A stretch of DNA of 64,000 nucleotides. Source: Bemisia tabaci. Its lineage: Eukaryota; Arthropoda; Insecta; Hemiptera; Aleyrodidae. The position numbers and the translations under genes were made by a program. Of the stretch, positions 58,101 through 64,000 are shown one piece after another. Within the stretch, counting starts at the first letter, position 1, and every line of letters starts with the position of its first letter. The DNA lies in NCBI RefSeq assembly GCF_918797505.1, contig NC_092797.1:54100157-54164156 (forward strand). The letters are read 5' to 3'. The notes beneath the pieces were generated by a model. That model searched no databases. It had not been told where the DNA came from and saw only the letters and a program-made list of their open reading frames with translations.

Positions 58101-61100
58101 GCGAGTATTTCGTCCCAGAATGGCGGTCCACTCCCTTCGACATAATCCCGGCAAATCGGTAATTTTGCGTTATATTATACCCATAAACGTACATTTCAAT
58201 TATTACAATCAGCATGTCTTCCTTTTAATAGGTTACATTTGTCATTTAATGATTCATTACTGACTTTGGTAATGATTCAAAGTCAAGTATTATCCTTGAT
58301 TCCGAAGGTGACCTTGATTTTTCTAGTTTTGCCAAATTTTCTCCGAAAAATCGAAAGATCCCTTTAAAATTGGATTTAGTTAAGTTAAAATTGAAACCAG
58401 GGAATGATAGAGTTAAACAAAGTAATTATGCATGTATGATTACCTAAGACCTAAGCTATTATTGAGCTCTTCCTGATGACAAAGGTTCCTTCAATCAGAC
58501 GACTGAATGCGCCCCCCCCTCCCCGGAAACATTTTCCAGCATTAAAACAATGTAGGCAGTTAGAACTATTTTAGATTTTGCATGCCATTGTTGTAGAGTA
58601 CGAAAAATAGTAGTTATATCATGATTTTACCCTCCAAGTAAGGAGTTCCCGAGGTTTTAGGATTTCTAAGGCGTAAACAACCCTGAAAATAATATTTTCA
58701 GTCGTAACGGTTAAAAAAGGGGCGAAAGAAAGAAAGAAATTTAATAAAAGAAATATAGAATTCAAGTTCTCACTTTCTAATTACGCTACGGCCTTGTTTA
58801 AAAAACTTTTAGTAATTAACTCATTAAATCAGCCCAAGACCTCCTTACTAAATAGTAAAATTTCCTTGATTTAATCCATCTTTTTTTTTGATATTCGTCG
58901 AAACCTTTCTATGTTGGGCAGATCTCAAGATGTCATAAGAGCAAATGAACTCTGTGGTGACTCGTACCAGTGTAAATACGATTATGCGGTCTCTTTGAAT
59001 CGCGATCTTGCTTACTACACTCTGTCCTACCAGAAGCAGTTCACGGCTATCAAATCACAAAATTCGCCCGAAAAAAGAGGTAAGTGGTTTCTATCACACA
59101 CGTGGGGATTTTATTTAATCGAGAAGTGACCACCCTTACCGACTCTCGTACTCTTCAAAGTGGATTCTCACAAGTAATTAATAATAACTGCACGATGCGT
59201 TAGACTGCCACTACGCGCGAGGCGCGACGGTCAAGAAAATCCAAGCGCCTTCAATTTAGGAGCATGCAATACAGACGTCCATCGAGTACGAATAGTTGTA
59301 TTCGGAGTACGAATAGTGGTATGCGTCCGTGGTTGAAGGCGCTCGTGTTTTTTACACCTGCCGCTCTAGCATGGGCGGTCGTTTATCTCTTGTCGTTAGA
59401 GGTAAACGATTCTTCTTACACCTGAATTGTGAAGTAGCGCTTCTTAAGGTCAACTTAAAGATATAATGAAGAAGGAGGTGACGCTTTTGTGGTTTTTAGG
59501 AGAACATTGTTAAATTTGAATAATTTCATGTAAGTTTTGGACTATAAACAATGAAACTACTTAAATTGAAAATATGTAAAGACAAGAAACAACAAAGTTT
59601 CAGAATAATTTTGTCCATACTTTACCTTTATAAAAGAACTTTAAGGAATACCTTTGCCCAAAATTATAATATTTATGAAAGGTTTAATGGGAATAGTGTG
59701 ACATTTTGTGCAGTAACCATGATCACTCCTTTAAAAAGGAGGTTTCGTAATTCACAGGCAAGTTACAAAGAAACGCATTAGTTTGCTTTATTTTGTAAAA
59801 GTTGTATGATTTGATCTCCATTTTTATGAAAATTAACAACTTCAGTGGAAACAGCCGAACAGTATTAATGCGGATAAACCCGCAGTCCCTCCTGGCCAGT
59901 ATTCAAACCCAACGAAGGCAATGCACAAAATGCACCTAGACATTTCTAATCGACACCTGACTAATTGAACTTGTGGTCAAAGTTTTTTTTATATAAAAAT
60001 ATAATCATTGTGGCCCCCGAATAAACTATAATGACCTCTAAATACTGAGCATACTGACCAAGATGGCTTTTTTTTGGTGAGGCTCGAACACTACTGCAAG
60101 GCCGAATTACCGAGAGTACACTGGATTTTCTTTCAGCGTTGATTATGAAATATTTTAATGAGTTCAGTGGGTTTTGAATGAACTTTAAATGAGGAAACGT
60201 TCGTTCTATTGTTACCCTCTCCAGTGATCAATCGGACGTCATTTTGCAATTAGGAATTACTCTTTCTAGCTCATCTGTAAAAACACCTGTCTGCATAGGG
60301 AAACAAATGGTACTTATACAAACGTTCTTTCAGAACTGTGCCAGAACTTGTGGTTCCTATTTGCAAAATGTAGGTACTTGAATGGGTAGGTTGCGCTGGT
60401 CACAGAATCGTGTTTTGGTGCTTTATTCTTGCAGATCAACTAAAAATAATAAGACATGTCCAAACAACAACTTTCTACGTTGAATATTAACCGAGATATC
60501 GCGGCTTGAAAAACTCGATTAATAACGTCATCCACCTCAGAGGTACATACCATGTTATGCACTACCGCGGTGGATGAGGTCAAAAACTCGACTTTTCAAA
60601 GGGCCATATCTTGGTTGATATTCAACGTAGAAAGTTGCTGTTTGGACAGATTTTCTTATTTTTAGCTAGTCTACAAGAATTAAGCATCAAAAGGCTCTGT
60701 TACCAGCAAAACTGGACCATTAAGGCAATTTTATTCGCGACAACACTCAGAAGTTGACTGAGATCCATTTATTTTCCAGTGATTTCTTGCGGGATCCTGG
60801 AGACCCCACGCTTCGGGCGGAAGAGTAACTTCTTATTCGTTCCCGGAACGAAGGTGACCTTCGAGTGTAACCAGGACTTCGTTCTGATCGGAGACCAACG
60901 AAGAACGTGCACTGCGGATGGTCATTGGGACATCCCCGAATACGGCTACACGGAATGCCTTCGTGAGTGCTCCCTTATTTTCATATCTTCTTTCACTTTG
61001 CTGACACGCTCCTTCCTTTCAACACGTCCTGTTTCATAAGGAGTCGATCGATTTCCGACATGAGTGAGATACTTTCGATTGTCTATACGATATCGAAGTT

Positions 61101-63928
61101 ATATGAGCAGTATTTTCGTGAATTTTGGGACAGAAAAGAAACTTCCAAAATGTCAATATAAATTCAGAATTTACTTTAATAAATTTGTACAAAAATTAGA
61201 GAAAATTATTTCAGAGAGAAGGTTTTTACAGTAATTTGAGAATTGAATTCAAAGAATTTAGAAATTGTAACTTCCGTAGTTTTTGTTAAATTACCTGCGG
61301 AAATCGATTGACCCATCACATGGTATCAATCATAACTCCATCACTTTTCTTATCGGGATGGTGAAAATATCTTATGAAGATCTTACAAGGCTATTAAATT
61401 AGACATGAGCAGCTGATAGCAAACTTTCTGATCCAGTGAGGTTCGTGAGACGTTTTGGGTTCGTGCTCAACATTGTTGACGAACAAAGTGTAAATTCTGT
61501 TGCACCATATTAATTATTGCCGTCACTTCACCCATGCTAAAACCTCCAAATCTTTGGTTTTTCCTTATATCCGGCTTCTCTTTCTTGCACCGCGTTGTTT
61601 TTTCGCACCAAATTTTGCCTGATTTTTCTGCAAAATGGACCCCTAGACGAGGCATTAGAAACCTATCTTAGTAAGGTAAAACACTGTACCTATTATGTTT
61701 CCTCTTTAAAATTTAACGAGAAAGCTATTTACGCCATGGGAAATACGGTAATTAACTTTGTAGCGAGATATTAATATGCTCACTTAAAACTGGACGTATA
61801 TATGCGAAAAGGAACTATGTGCAAGTGAAAGATGGGGTGTGCTCGTGGAAGCTGCAGAAGAAACAATGTAAAGTAGATATAGTTCCTTTTGAGAAAATGG
61901 AAAAGCGGGATTATCAATTAAATCAAAAGAAATTGAGCGCTAACTTTTCAGAGGTTAATTTCTGAACCTCCTGTCGTAAGACCCATTTTATTGTGTAAAA
62001 TTTTGAAGGGATAACACTCTGTCTAGTGATCCACATTGTATATCAAATTATTCCTCCGCACAGTACCTGAGACTTTTAACCATTTTTTTCGCATTGACTC
62101 GCCCGGAGGATAAAACATCAAACAATATGTATGCCTAAACACGTTTACATTGGAAGGTGCAATATTGATCGTTTTAAGACAAAGCACATTTTAAATTTTA
62201 AATCTACAGCTTTTATGCCAGAAAATTAGGTGAATTCATCCAATAATATGATAATTTTCCCTGCTCAAAACCATAATTTTCATTCCATTCATTCGATCAG
62301 CGTGAAAGTGTTTAACTATTCATTGTTAATCGGAATTTTTTGTTAAAGCTCTTTGTAGAGTGATTCTCAAGGTAGACACATATACCTTTTTTCTCTTGAA
62401 ATTCATTTCGCACCTGAAAAAGTAATATTTCTCGTTGTTGACAAGTCATATCACCCAACAGCTCTTTACTACCTATTTGACGTACTGTCACCAATGTATT
62501 CAACAGCAGGAATACTTTCGCAGTGTATCATTAAATTAGTAATTTCGAACACAAAGAGATTTAAAATACAATTTAATATGTATGGAAGCCGCTTCTTTTC
62601 GGCCAGAGAGAGAGAGGTTTTAGGCTAGTCGGTTCTGTCTATCCCTACACATTGAAACCTATGTCACTATCTGTCCCATTTTCTCAAGTTCTACTGAATG
62701 GTTTCTTAAAAACTGTATTTGTTAGACAGGTCTAAACGTGTTATTTTAATTGACGTGTACCTAATTATTTCGATTTTCCTAAAAATAAAATTTTGAGACA
62801 TTTCTGAAATTTTCATTTTATTTTTAATGATTTTTTCACTTCCAAGTCTTCTAAAAACTCTGGTTAACAACATATCAGAACAATCATGTGTCAATTAAAG
62901 AGGAAATTTAGAGCTGTATAACAAAACAAGTTTTCGAAAATCCAATAACTAGATCTTGAGAATAAGGGGCTAAGGTGTTCAAAAACTAAACTTTTCAGTA
63001 TCGCAAAATGAAAAGGAACAACAATTTTAAATGACCTTTTTTTGAACTGACAACTTGCGTGACAAAAACAAATGTAACTCTGCCAATTTATTGGGATATA
63101 AAAAATAGAAAATCTAATCTTGGAAAAAAAAATTCAGAACCGACTGGCCTTTTTAAAAAAGGGGTCGGCTTTGATGCGGCAACTGACGCCTCGTTTTCTG
63201 CCCCAGGTCACGTGGAGTACGAATCGAGGAACGCGTGGATAACGATAGGCATAATTGTAGTCATAGTGGTACCATTGTTAGTGGCGCTCTGTTGCTTCGC
63301 CAACTACGTCGTCCGGAAGCGTCGGTCATTGGGCCCGGCGGGGGCACCCGGCTCCTGGCAGTACGAGTCCGGTCCGGCGGCCCGGAAGCGGATGTCCTTC
63401 GTCCAGGCCCTCGCCGGGACGCGCAGCCCGGACCGCGAGGCCCGCTCCAAGGACCCGGAGATCAACAAGGAGCTCTCCAACATCTCCTTCACGCTCCGCA
63501 GCTCCGAGTCCTCGACGCCCTCCTCCAAGGACAAACCCCTGCCGGTCCTCTACGACGGCATCTACCGCACCCACGAGCCGCTCCCCGGGAAGCCCAACAT
63601 CGAGTTCGAGGACAAGGTCTGGGACCTGGAATACGAGGAGGACAACACCACCCTCGGCAGCGATATCTCCACGCCCATGTCCTCGCCCCAGTATGCCGGG
63701 CCCGGGGCGAGGCCCCCCAGGGGGGCGCCGTCCCCCTCGTCGCTCCCCGCCTCCCCCTCCACCCTGACCTACACCCGCCAACCCCAGCAGCGGCAGGCTC
63801 TTCCTCGCCCGGTCCCCGTTGCTGATCCCACCCGTCCTGCCCCCTCTAGCAGCGCTTCCCCGGACTCCACGGCTAGCCCCCCTCCCAAAACCCCCCAAAA
63901 ACGGACGCAGATCCAGACTTTGATCTAG
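28160..63928 (+). CDS. mesh: Mesh: NIDO-AMOP-VWD-Sushi transmembrane septate-junction protein, 22 coding exons
   Basis: Exons: 28160-28421, 33926-34170, 35474-35661, 37653-37830, 39218-39355, 41082-41250, 43659-43770, 44867-45012, 45403-45596, 47905-48053, 48616-48754, 49718-49860, 50400-50532, 51934-52081, 52827-53015, 55070-55207, 56399-56535, 57357-57486, 58017-58158, 58922-59079, 60780-60962, 63207-63928. They total 4143 nt (1380 residues); all introns are GT-AG and all frames join. Order of parts: signal peptide (about 1-26), RRSRR (52-56), NIDO (about 215-375), Ig/IPT-like (about 395-480), AMOP (about 600-780, 12 Cys), VWD (about 785-985), Sushi (about 1081-1140), transmembrane helix (1152-1176), Ser/Pro-rich cytoplasmic tail. 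Drosophila Mesh organises smooth septate junctions in midgut with Ssk and Tsp2A; the same role is inferred here. Length agrees with insect Mesh. Confidence 0.95.
28449..28601. repeat. MITE family B, copy 1 (mesh intron 1)
   Basis: The ends GGCGGATTCAGCAATTTGGC and GCCAATATGCTGGATCCGCC are inverted; interior ATTTAAATCTATG faces CATAGGTTTAAATGG. About 153 bp. Other copies: 38098-38252, 39028-39178, 52210-52357. Confidence 0.8.
29206..29462. repeat. Inverted-repeat MITE with about 60-bp arms (mesh intron 1)
   Basis: GGATTGCATTTTGCGAAAAG at the left is mirrored by CTTTTTGCAAAATGCAATCC at the right. The arms continue through ACTAGCATTGCAATG and GATTGTGCAACTTC with few mismatches, giving a strong hairpin. 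Confidence 0.8.
30783..31023. repeat. Inverted-repeat element (mesh intron 1)
   Basis: GAATCGGTCACTCTAAAAAA and CTTACGCGCCAGAAAT at the left; ATTTCTGGCGCTTATG and TTTTTGAGAATGACCGATTC at the right. Arms of about 40 bp span 241 bp with a T/A-rich centre. Confidence 0.7.
31093..31340. repeat. MITE family C, copy 3 (mesh intron 1)
   Basis: TCGACGGTGTAAGTCGGCAA at the left, TTGCCGACTCACACCGTCA at the right; core GCGACGTTACAGACTTCCTA. About 248 bp. Confidence 0.85.
31909..33454. mobile_element. Foldback-type element with long arms and internal tandem repeats (mesh intron 1)
   Basis: The arms of about 600-700 bp are inverted. GGTGTAGGTACC near 31910 faces GGTACCTACACC at 33441-33452. ATCTTGGCTGATCCTAATTT (about 32037) faces AAATTAGGATCAGCCAAGAT (about 33269). 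AATGGACAAATAAATAAAG near 33188 complements the left arm near 32119. Each arm holds two copies of a 109-bp unit (CAATTGTTGTTACGAG starts at 32281 and 32390), and a third diverged unit lies in the loop (about 32677). No transposase frame. The left arm contains a 19-nt C run (31983-32001). Confidence 0.8.
33926..34170 (+). CDS. mesh: mesh exon 2
   Basis: Acceptor TTTTTTGTCCAG, donor GTAAGT, phase 1 to 0. Encodes [20 protein letters not shown] and ends FGFRFNYTR with a glycosylation sequon. Residues 88-169, leading into the NIDO region. Confidence 0.92.
34286..34962. repeat. MITE family D, copy 2, interrupted by a family C copy (mesh intron 2)
   Basis: TCAGTTGCGCTGGTCACAGA at the left and GTGACCAGTGGAGCTGA at the right; inner arms GACGTCATCCACCG and CGGTGGATGACGTCAT. 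A complete family C element occupies 34509-34759. The outer element begins only 115 bp after exon 2. Confidence 0.8.
34509..34759. repeat. MITE family C, copy 4 (nested in family D)
   Basis: TCGACGGTGTAAGTTGGCAA at the left, TTGCGGACTTACGCCGTCGA at the right. It sits inside the loop of the family D element, so it inserted later. Confidence 0.85.
35033..35282. repeat. MITE family P (mesh intron 2)
   Basis: ATCGATGGCCAAAGTGCGAA at the left, TTCGCACTTTGGCCATCGAC at the right, spanning 250 bp. Internal GCAACGTCGCGAGCAGAGAT shares a core with family C. Partial relatives lie at about 26322-26374, 33644-33720 and 55790-55915. Confidence 0.75.
35474..35661 (+). CDS. mesh: mesh exon 3 (NIDO region)
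   Basis: Encodes [20 protein letters not shown], then [20 protein letters not shown] and [11 protein letters not shown], very close to the insect Mesh consensus. Acceptor GACAG, donor GTACTT, phase 0 to 2. Residues 170-232. Confidence 0.94.
36440..37376. mobile_element. Family H element, copy 1 (mesh intron 3), with internal hairpin
   Basis: The 937-bp element has ends CCCTGGTAAAAATTGGC and GCCAATTTTTACCAGG and dense subterminal TATAGCCGGCTATA-type repeats. A 38-bp-arm palindrome sits at 36851-36936. A second copy lies at 46326-47842 in the opposite orientation. No reading frame of note. Confidence 0.85.
36851..36936. repeat. Near-perfect hairpin, 38-bp arms, 10-nt loop
   Basis: The left arm, 36851-36888 (starts GCATTGGCGCCTACAAAC), pairs with 36899-36936 with one mismatch; the loop is GTTGCGCAAT. 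The same hairpin is at 47338-47423. Confidence 0.92.
37653..37830 (+). CDS. mesh: mesh exon 4 (NIDO)
   Basis: Encodes [20 protein letters not shown], then [20 protein letters not shown] with a sequon NMS. Acceptor ATTTTCAG, donor GTAAAC, phase 2 to 0. Residues 232-291. Confidence 0.94.
38098..38252. repeat. MITE family B, copy 2 (mesh intron 4)
   Basis: GGCGGATCCAGCGAATTGGC at the left, TTGCTGGATCCGCC at the right; 155 bp; the best-preserved termini of the family. Confidence 0.85.
38556..38606. repeat. Perfect short palindrome (mesh intron 4)
   Basis: AACCTCGCATTCGATACA and TGTATCGAATGCGAGGTT flank GAAATCGATAAT. A related half-site, TGTATCGAATGCGATAG, occurs near 53310. Confidence 0.75.
39028..39178. 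repeat. MITE family B, copy 3 (mesh intron 4)
   Basis: GGCGTATCCAGAAAATTGGC at the left, GCCAAATTGTTGAATCCGC at the right; ends 39 bp before exon 5. Confidence 0.75.
39218..39355 (+). CDS. mesh: mesh exon 5 (NIDO)
   Basis: Encodes [20 protein letters not shown], then [20 protein letters not shown], the NIDO core. Acceptor AACCTAG, donor GTGAGT, phase 0 to 0. Residues 292-337. Confidence 0.94.
39692..40325. mobile_element. Inverted-repeat DNA element with about 200-bp arms (mesh intron 5)
   Basis: The 634-bp element starts CAATGGGCCTGTTGCAAACT and ends AGTTTGCAACAGGCCCATTG. The arms continue through AAAATGGCTC, CAATGAGCGCATCAACAAAG and AATTCACGC. The interior has no transposase. No clear target-site duplication. 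Confidence 0.8.
40758..40796. repeat. 39-nt poly(A) tract (mesh intron 5)
   Basis: Uninterrupted A run, sense to mesh, about 285 bp before exon 6. Confidence 0.92.
41082..41250 (+). CDS. mesh: mesh exon 6 (end of NIDO)
   Basis: Encodes [20 protein letters not shown], then [20 protein letters not shown]. Acceptor TTTCAG, donor GTAAGA, phase 0 to 1. Residues 338-394. Confidence 0.94.
41318..43247. repeat. Family K element, copy 2, split by a Mutator-like insertion (mesh intron 6)
   Basis: Left end TGAAATTTATAGACAAAGTG and right end CGCTTTGTCTATCAATTTCC match the ends of the element at 1292-1538. The interior is interrupted at 41402-43089 by a separate element that carries a target-site duplication. 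Confidence 0.65.
41402..43089. mobile_element. Non-autonomous Mutator-like element, about 300-bp TIRs, 9-bp TSD (mesh intron 6)
   Basis: The 1688-bp element has terminal inverted repeats of about 300 bp. It starts TAGGGTGGTCCAAG and ends GTTTGGACCACCCTA; the arms include GATCCGCGGTATTTCG / CGAAATACCGCGGATC and end in a G-run / C-run. It is flanked by the perfect 9-bp repeat ACGCGACGT (41393-41401 and 43090-43098). A 9-bp duplication with very long TIRs is typical of Mutator-like elements. No transposase frame in the AT-rich middle. Confidence 0.85.
43659..43770 (+). CDS. mesh: mesh exon 7 (Ig/IPT-like domain start)
   Basis: Encodes [20 protein letters not shown], then [11 protein letters not shown]. 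Acceptor CATTGCAG, donor GTAAGT, phase 1 to 2. Residues 394-431. Confidence 0.93.
43910..43948. repeat. 39-nt poly(A) tract (mesh intron 7)
   Basis: Uninterrupted A run, sense to mesh, 140 bp after exon 7. Confidence 0.92.
44565..44819. repeat. MITE family F, copy 3 (mesh intron 7)
   Basis: ATATGGACGGAGTTAAACAG at the left and CTGCTTAACTCAGTCCATAT at the right; it ends 47 bp before exon 8, so the branch point and acceptor region of this intron abut the element. Confidence 0.75.
44867..45012 (+). CDS. mesh: mesh exon 8 (Ig/IPT-like domain)
   Basis: Encodes [20 protein letters not shown] and ends [12 protein letters not shown]. The acceptor GTAAAG is pyrimidine-poor, but frame and the conserved IRCKFD join support it. 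Donor GTAAGT. Residues 431-480. Confidence 0.92.
45403..45596 (+). CDS. mesh: mesh exon 9
   Basis: Encodes [20 protein letters not shown], then [15 protein letters not shown] and [20 protein letters not shown]. Acceptor from a T-run plus AG, donor GTAAGA, phase 1 to 0. Residues 480-544, the linker between the IPT-like and AMOP regions. Confidence 0.92.
46154..46196. repeat. 43-nt poly(A) tract (mesh intron 9)
   Basis: Uninterrupted A run, sense to mesh, upstream of the second family H element. Confidence 0.92.
46677..47224. mobile_element. Family I element nested in family H
   Basis: GGACCACTAGACAAGGTACG at the left, GTACCTTGTCTAGTGGTCC at the right. Internal arms include CACGTAAAACACGAT and ATCGTGTTCTACGTAAAA. 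A second copy is at 53579-54115. The insertion interrupts sequence that is continuous in the other family H copy (CATCAATGAAAAT there). Confidence 0.8.
47338..47423. repeat. Second copy of the 38-bp-arm hairpin
   Basis: Arms 47338-47375 and 47386-47423 with loop ATTGCGCAAC; it is the reverse complement of the hairpin at 36851-36936, again with one mismatch. Confidence 0.92.
47905..48053 (+). CDS. mesh: mesh exon 10
   Basis: Encodes [20 protein letters not shown], then [20 protein letters not shown]. Acceptor ATTTTCAG, donor GTGAGT, phase 0 to 2. Residues 545-594. Confidence 0.92.
48107..48186. repeat. MITE family E, copy 1 (short; mesh intron 10)
   Basis: TTGGATGTATTTATGCTAAA and GGAACTATG at the left; CATAGTTCCTTTTAGCACAA at the right. 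This 80-bp version lacks the middle seen in the other copies. Confidence 0.7.
48616..48754 (+). CDS. mesh: mesh exon 11 (AMOP start)
   Basis: Encodes [20 protein letters not shown], then [17 protein letters not shown]. Acceptor TTTAAAG, donor GTAACT, phase 2 to 0. Residues 594-640. Confidence 0.92.
49718..49860 (+). CDS. mesh: mesh exon 12 (AMOP)
   Basis: Encodes [20 protein letters not shown], then [20 protein letters not shown], with five of the twelve AMOP cysteines. Acceptor TTGTTCAG, donor GTATGA, phase 0 to 2. Residues 641-688. Confidence 0.92.
50400..50532 (+). CDS. mesh: mesh exon 13 (AMOP)
   Basis: Encodes [20 protein letters not shown], then [19 protein letters not shown]. The CC pair is an AMOP hallmark. 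Acceptor T-run plus AG, donor GTAAAT, phase 2 to 0. Residues 688-732. Confidence 0.92.
51934..52081 (+). CDS. mesh: mesh exon 14 (AMOP end)
   Basis: Encodes [20 protein letters not shown], then [20 protein letters not shown], completing the 12-cysteine AMOP set. Acceptor TTTTGTAG, donor GTAAGA, phase 0 to 1. Residues 733-782. Confidence 0.93.
52210..52357. repeat. MITE family B, copy 4 (mesh intron 14)
   Basis: GGCGATTCCAGCAAGTTGGC at the left and GTGTTGCCATTTAACAAGAA (then TCGCC) at the right; diverged relative to the other copies. Confidence 0.65.
52827..53015 (+). CDS. mesh: mesh exon 15 (VWD start)
   Basis: Encodes [20 protein letters not shown], the classic opening of a von Willebrand D domain, then [20 protein letters not shown]. 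Acceptor GCTTTTAG, donor GTAAAA, phase 1 to 1. Residues 782-845. Confidence 0.95.
53579..54115. mobile_element. Family I element, copy 2 (mesh intron 15)
   Basis: GGACAAGGTACGAATTTAAG at the left (the outermost CCACTAGA is missing) and CGTACCGTGTCTAGTGGTCC at the right; about 537 bp, colinear with 46677-47224. Confidence 0.75.
54174..55000. mobile_element. Long inverted-repeat element with nested family E copy (mesh intron 15)
   Basis: GGCACTGGATGCAAAAAGGG at the left, CCCTTTTTCGCATCCAGTAC at the right. Inner arms: AGAGTCCCTTTATACCCAGA / TCTGGGTATAAAGGGACTCT and CATGGAGGCCGAAACGAGTG / CACTCGTTTCGGCCTCCATG. A family E element at 54363-54490 lies within. Confidence 0.75.
54363..54490. repeat. 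MITE family E, copy 2 (nested, mesh intron 15)
   Basis: ATTGGACATATTTCTGCTAA at the left, TTGCAGAAATACGTCCAAT at the right; inner GAACTATGTGCATTA faces GATGCACATAGTTC. 128 bp. Confidence 0.8.
55070..55207 (+). CDS. mesh: mesh exon 16 (VWD)
   Basis: Encodes [20 protein letters not shown], then [20 protein letters not shown]. Acceptor TTTTTTCAG, donor GTAATA, phase 1 to 1. Residues 845-891. Confidence 0.93.
56399..56535 (+). CDS. mesh: mesh exon 17 (VWD)
   Basis: Encodes [20 protein letters not shown], then [20 protein letters not shown]. Acceptor TTGTTACAG, donor GTAAGG, phase 1 to 0. Residues 891-936. Confidence 0.93.
56741..56876. repeat. MITE family E, copy 3 (mesh intron 17)
   Basis: TTGGACGTATTTCTGCCTAA at the left, TTTGGCAGAAATGCGTCCAT at the right; inner CATTATGACGTGAGCCC faces GGGGCTCATGCCTTAATG. 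Confidence 0.8.
57357..57486 (+). CDS. mesh: mesh exon 18 (VWD end)
   Basis: Encodes [20 protein letters not shown], the conserved VWD closing motif, then [20 protein letters not shown]. Acceptor CCCTTCAG, donor GTAAGA, phase 0 to 1. Residues 937-980. Confidence 0.94.
58017..58158 (+). CDS. mesh: mesh exon 19
   Basis: Encodes [20 protein letters not shown], then [20 protein letters not shown]. Acceptor TTGAACAG, donor GTAATT, phase 1 to 2. Residues 980-1027. Confidence 0.92.
58922..59079 (+). CDS. mesh: mesh exon 20
   Basis: Encodes [20 protein letters not shown], then [20 protein letters not shown]. Acceptor GGGCAG, donor GTAAGT, phase 2 to 1. Residues 1027-1080, the spacer between VWD and Sushi. 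Confidence 0.92.
60389..60716. repeat. MITE family D, copy 3 (mesh intron 20)
   Basis: GGTTGCGCTGGTCACAGAAT at the left, CTGTTACCAGCAAAACTG at the right; inner CCGAGATATCGCGGCTTGAA and GTCATCCACC face GGTGGATGAGGTC. Ends 64 bp before exon 21. Confidence 0.8.
60780..60962 (+). CDS. mesh: mesh exon 21 (Sushi/CCP domain)
   Basis: A single Sushi domain fills the exon, with four cysteines (ISCGIL, FECNQD, RTCTAD, TECLR) and the conserved Trp in GHWDIPEYG. Acceptor TTTCCAG, donor GTGAGT, phase 1 to 1, the usual symmetric phase of Sushi exons. Residues 1080-1141. Confidence 0.95.
61793..61905. repeat. MITE family E, copy 4 (mesh intron 21, diverged)
   Basis: CTGGACGTATATATGCGAAA and AGGAACTATGTGCA at the left; ATATAGTTCCTTTTGAGAAA at the right. 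Diverged relative to copies 2 and 3. Confidence 0.6.
63207..63928 (+). CDS. mesh: mesh exon 22 (transmembrane helix and cytoplasmic tail)
   Basis: Acceptor TGCCCCAG; ends at TAG (63926-63928). After a short juxtamembrane stretch comes a hydrophobic helix ([19 protein letters not shown] and on, 1152-1176), then a basic stop-transfer RKRR. The tail of about 200 residues is Ser/Pro-rich with an acidic patch ([14 protein letters not shown]) and ends QTLI, which fits a class I PDZ-ligand pattern. Base composition of the tail is strongly GC-rich against AT-rich surroundings. The long minus-strand frames over it are composition artefacts. Confidence 0.93.
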
Positions 63929-64000
63929 GAGCAGGGTGGCATTTCATGATAAATAACATCTTGAAATTTCACGTGAAATATTTCATGAAATGTCAGAAAT
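63929..64000 (+). other. mesh: Start of mesh 3' UTR
   Basis: AT-rich sequence directly after the TAG. It contains the palindromic pieces ATTTCACGTGAAAT and CATTTCATGA / TCATGAAATG, possibly the start of another inverted repeat running off the window. No polyadenylation signal is visible before the edge. Confidence 0.55.

Noticed and set aside
63059..63206. In-frame extension upstream of mesh exon 22
   Set aside because: The open frame starts well before the exon, but the TGCCCCAG acceptor restores phase with the Sushi exon; the upstream part is AT-rich intron with low-complexity translation.
63235..63825. 196-residue plus-strand frame overlapping mesh exon 22
   Set aside because: Out of frame with mesh, Pro/Arg-rich low-complexity translation, no family resemblance.
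63326..63898. 190-residue minus-strand reading frame opposite the mesh last exon
   Set aside because: It is Gly/Arg-rich and exists because the GC-rich mesh tail lacks stop codons on the other strand; the plus-strand frame continues a conserved multi-exon protein.
1..64000. tRNA, rRNA or integrated virus/retrotransposon genes
   Set aside because: I found no cloverleaf-like sequence, rRNA-like block, reverse transcriptase, integrase or capsid-like frame by reading both strands; a covariance-model or profile search would be needed to be certain.

Overview
This is a piece of a eukaryotic nuclear genome, almost certainly from an insect. It is AT-rich, its genes are split by GT-AG introns, and its noncoding DNA is packed with short inverted-repeat elements (MITEs), foldback elements and long poly(A) tracts. 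The proteins are insect-like and the repeat style would fit a hemipteran such as a whitefly, but the species is an inference and not proven by the sequence. No bacterial, viral or organellar gene set is present.

Three protein-coding genes are supported. (1) A calmodulin-lysine N-methyltransferase (CAMKMT) lies on the minus strand at 8660-9592, with its coding part in a single exon. (2) A BRX1 ribosome-biogenesis factor lies on the minus strand at 17867-24750: seven coding exons, 375 residues, all junctions canonical and in frame. (3) A complete mesh gene lies on the plus strand at 28160-63928: 22 coding exons, 4143 nt, 1380 residues. Mesh is the septate-junction membrane protein with NIDO, Ig/IPT-like, AMOP, VWD and Sushi domains, one transmembrane helix and a cytoplasmic tail. 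BRX1 and mesh are head to head, 3.4 kb apart. The genes have unrelated jobs: protein methylation, 60S ribosome assembly and epithelial junctions.

Layout: 1-8.6 kb is intergenic repeat-rich DNA; 8.6-9.7 kb CAMKMT; 9.7-17.9 kb has no recognisable gene apart from one weak possible exon; 17.9-24.8 kb BRX1; 24.8-28.2 kb is the BRX1/mesh intergenic region; 28.2-63.9 kb is mesh with repeat-filled introns.

The repeats fall into recurring families that can be aligned by eye. They include a hAT-like MITE with a perfect 8-bp target-site duplication, a non-autonomous Mutator-like element with about 300-bp terminal inverted repeats and a perfect 9-bp duplication, and a 1.5-kb foldback with internal 109-bp tandem repeats. 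There is also a pair of about 0.95-kb elements in opposite orientation in mesh introns 3 and 9, each carrying the same 38-bp-arm hairpin. Several elements are nested, which gives a relative insertion order. I see no transposase or reverse transcriptase gene, no tRNA or rRNA, no CRISPR array, and no convincing novel multi-gene system.
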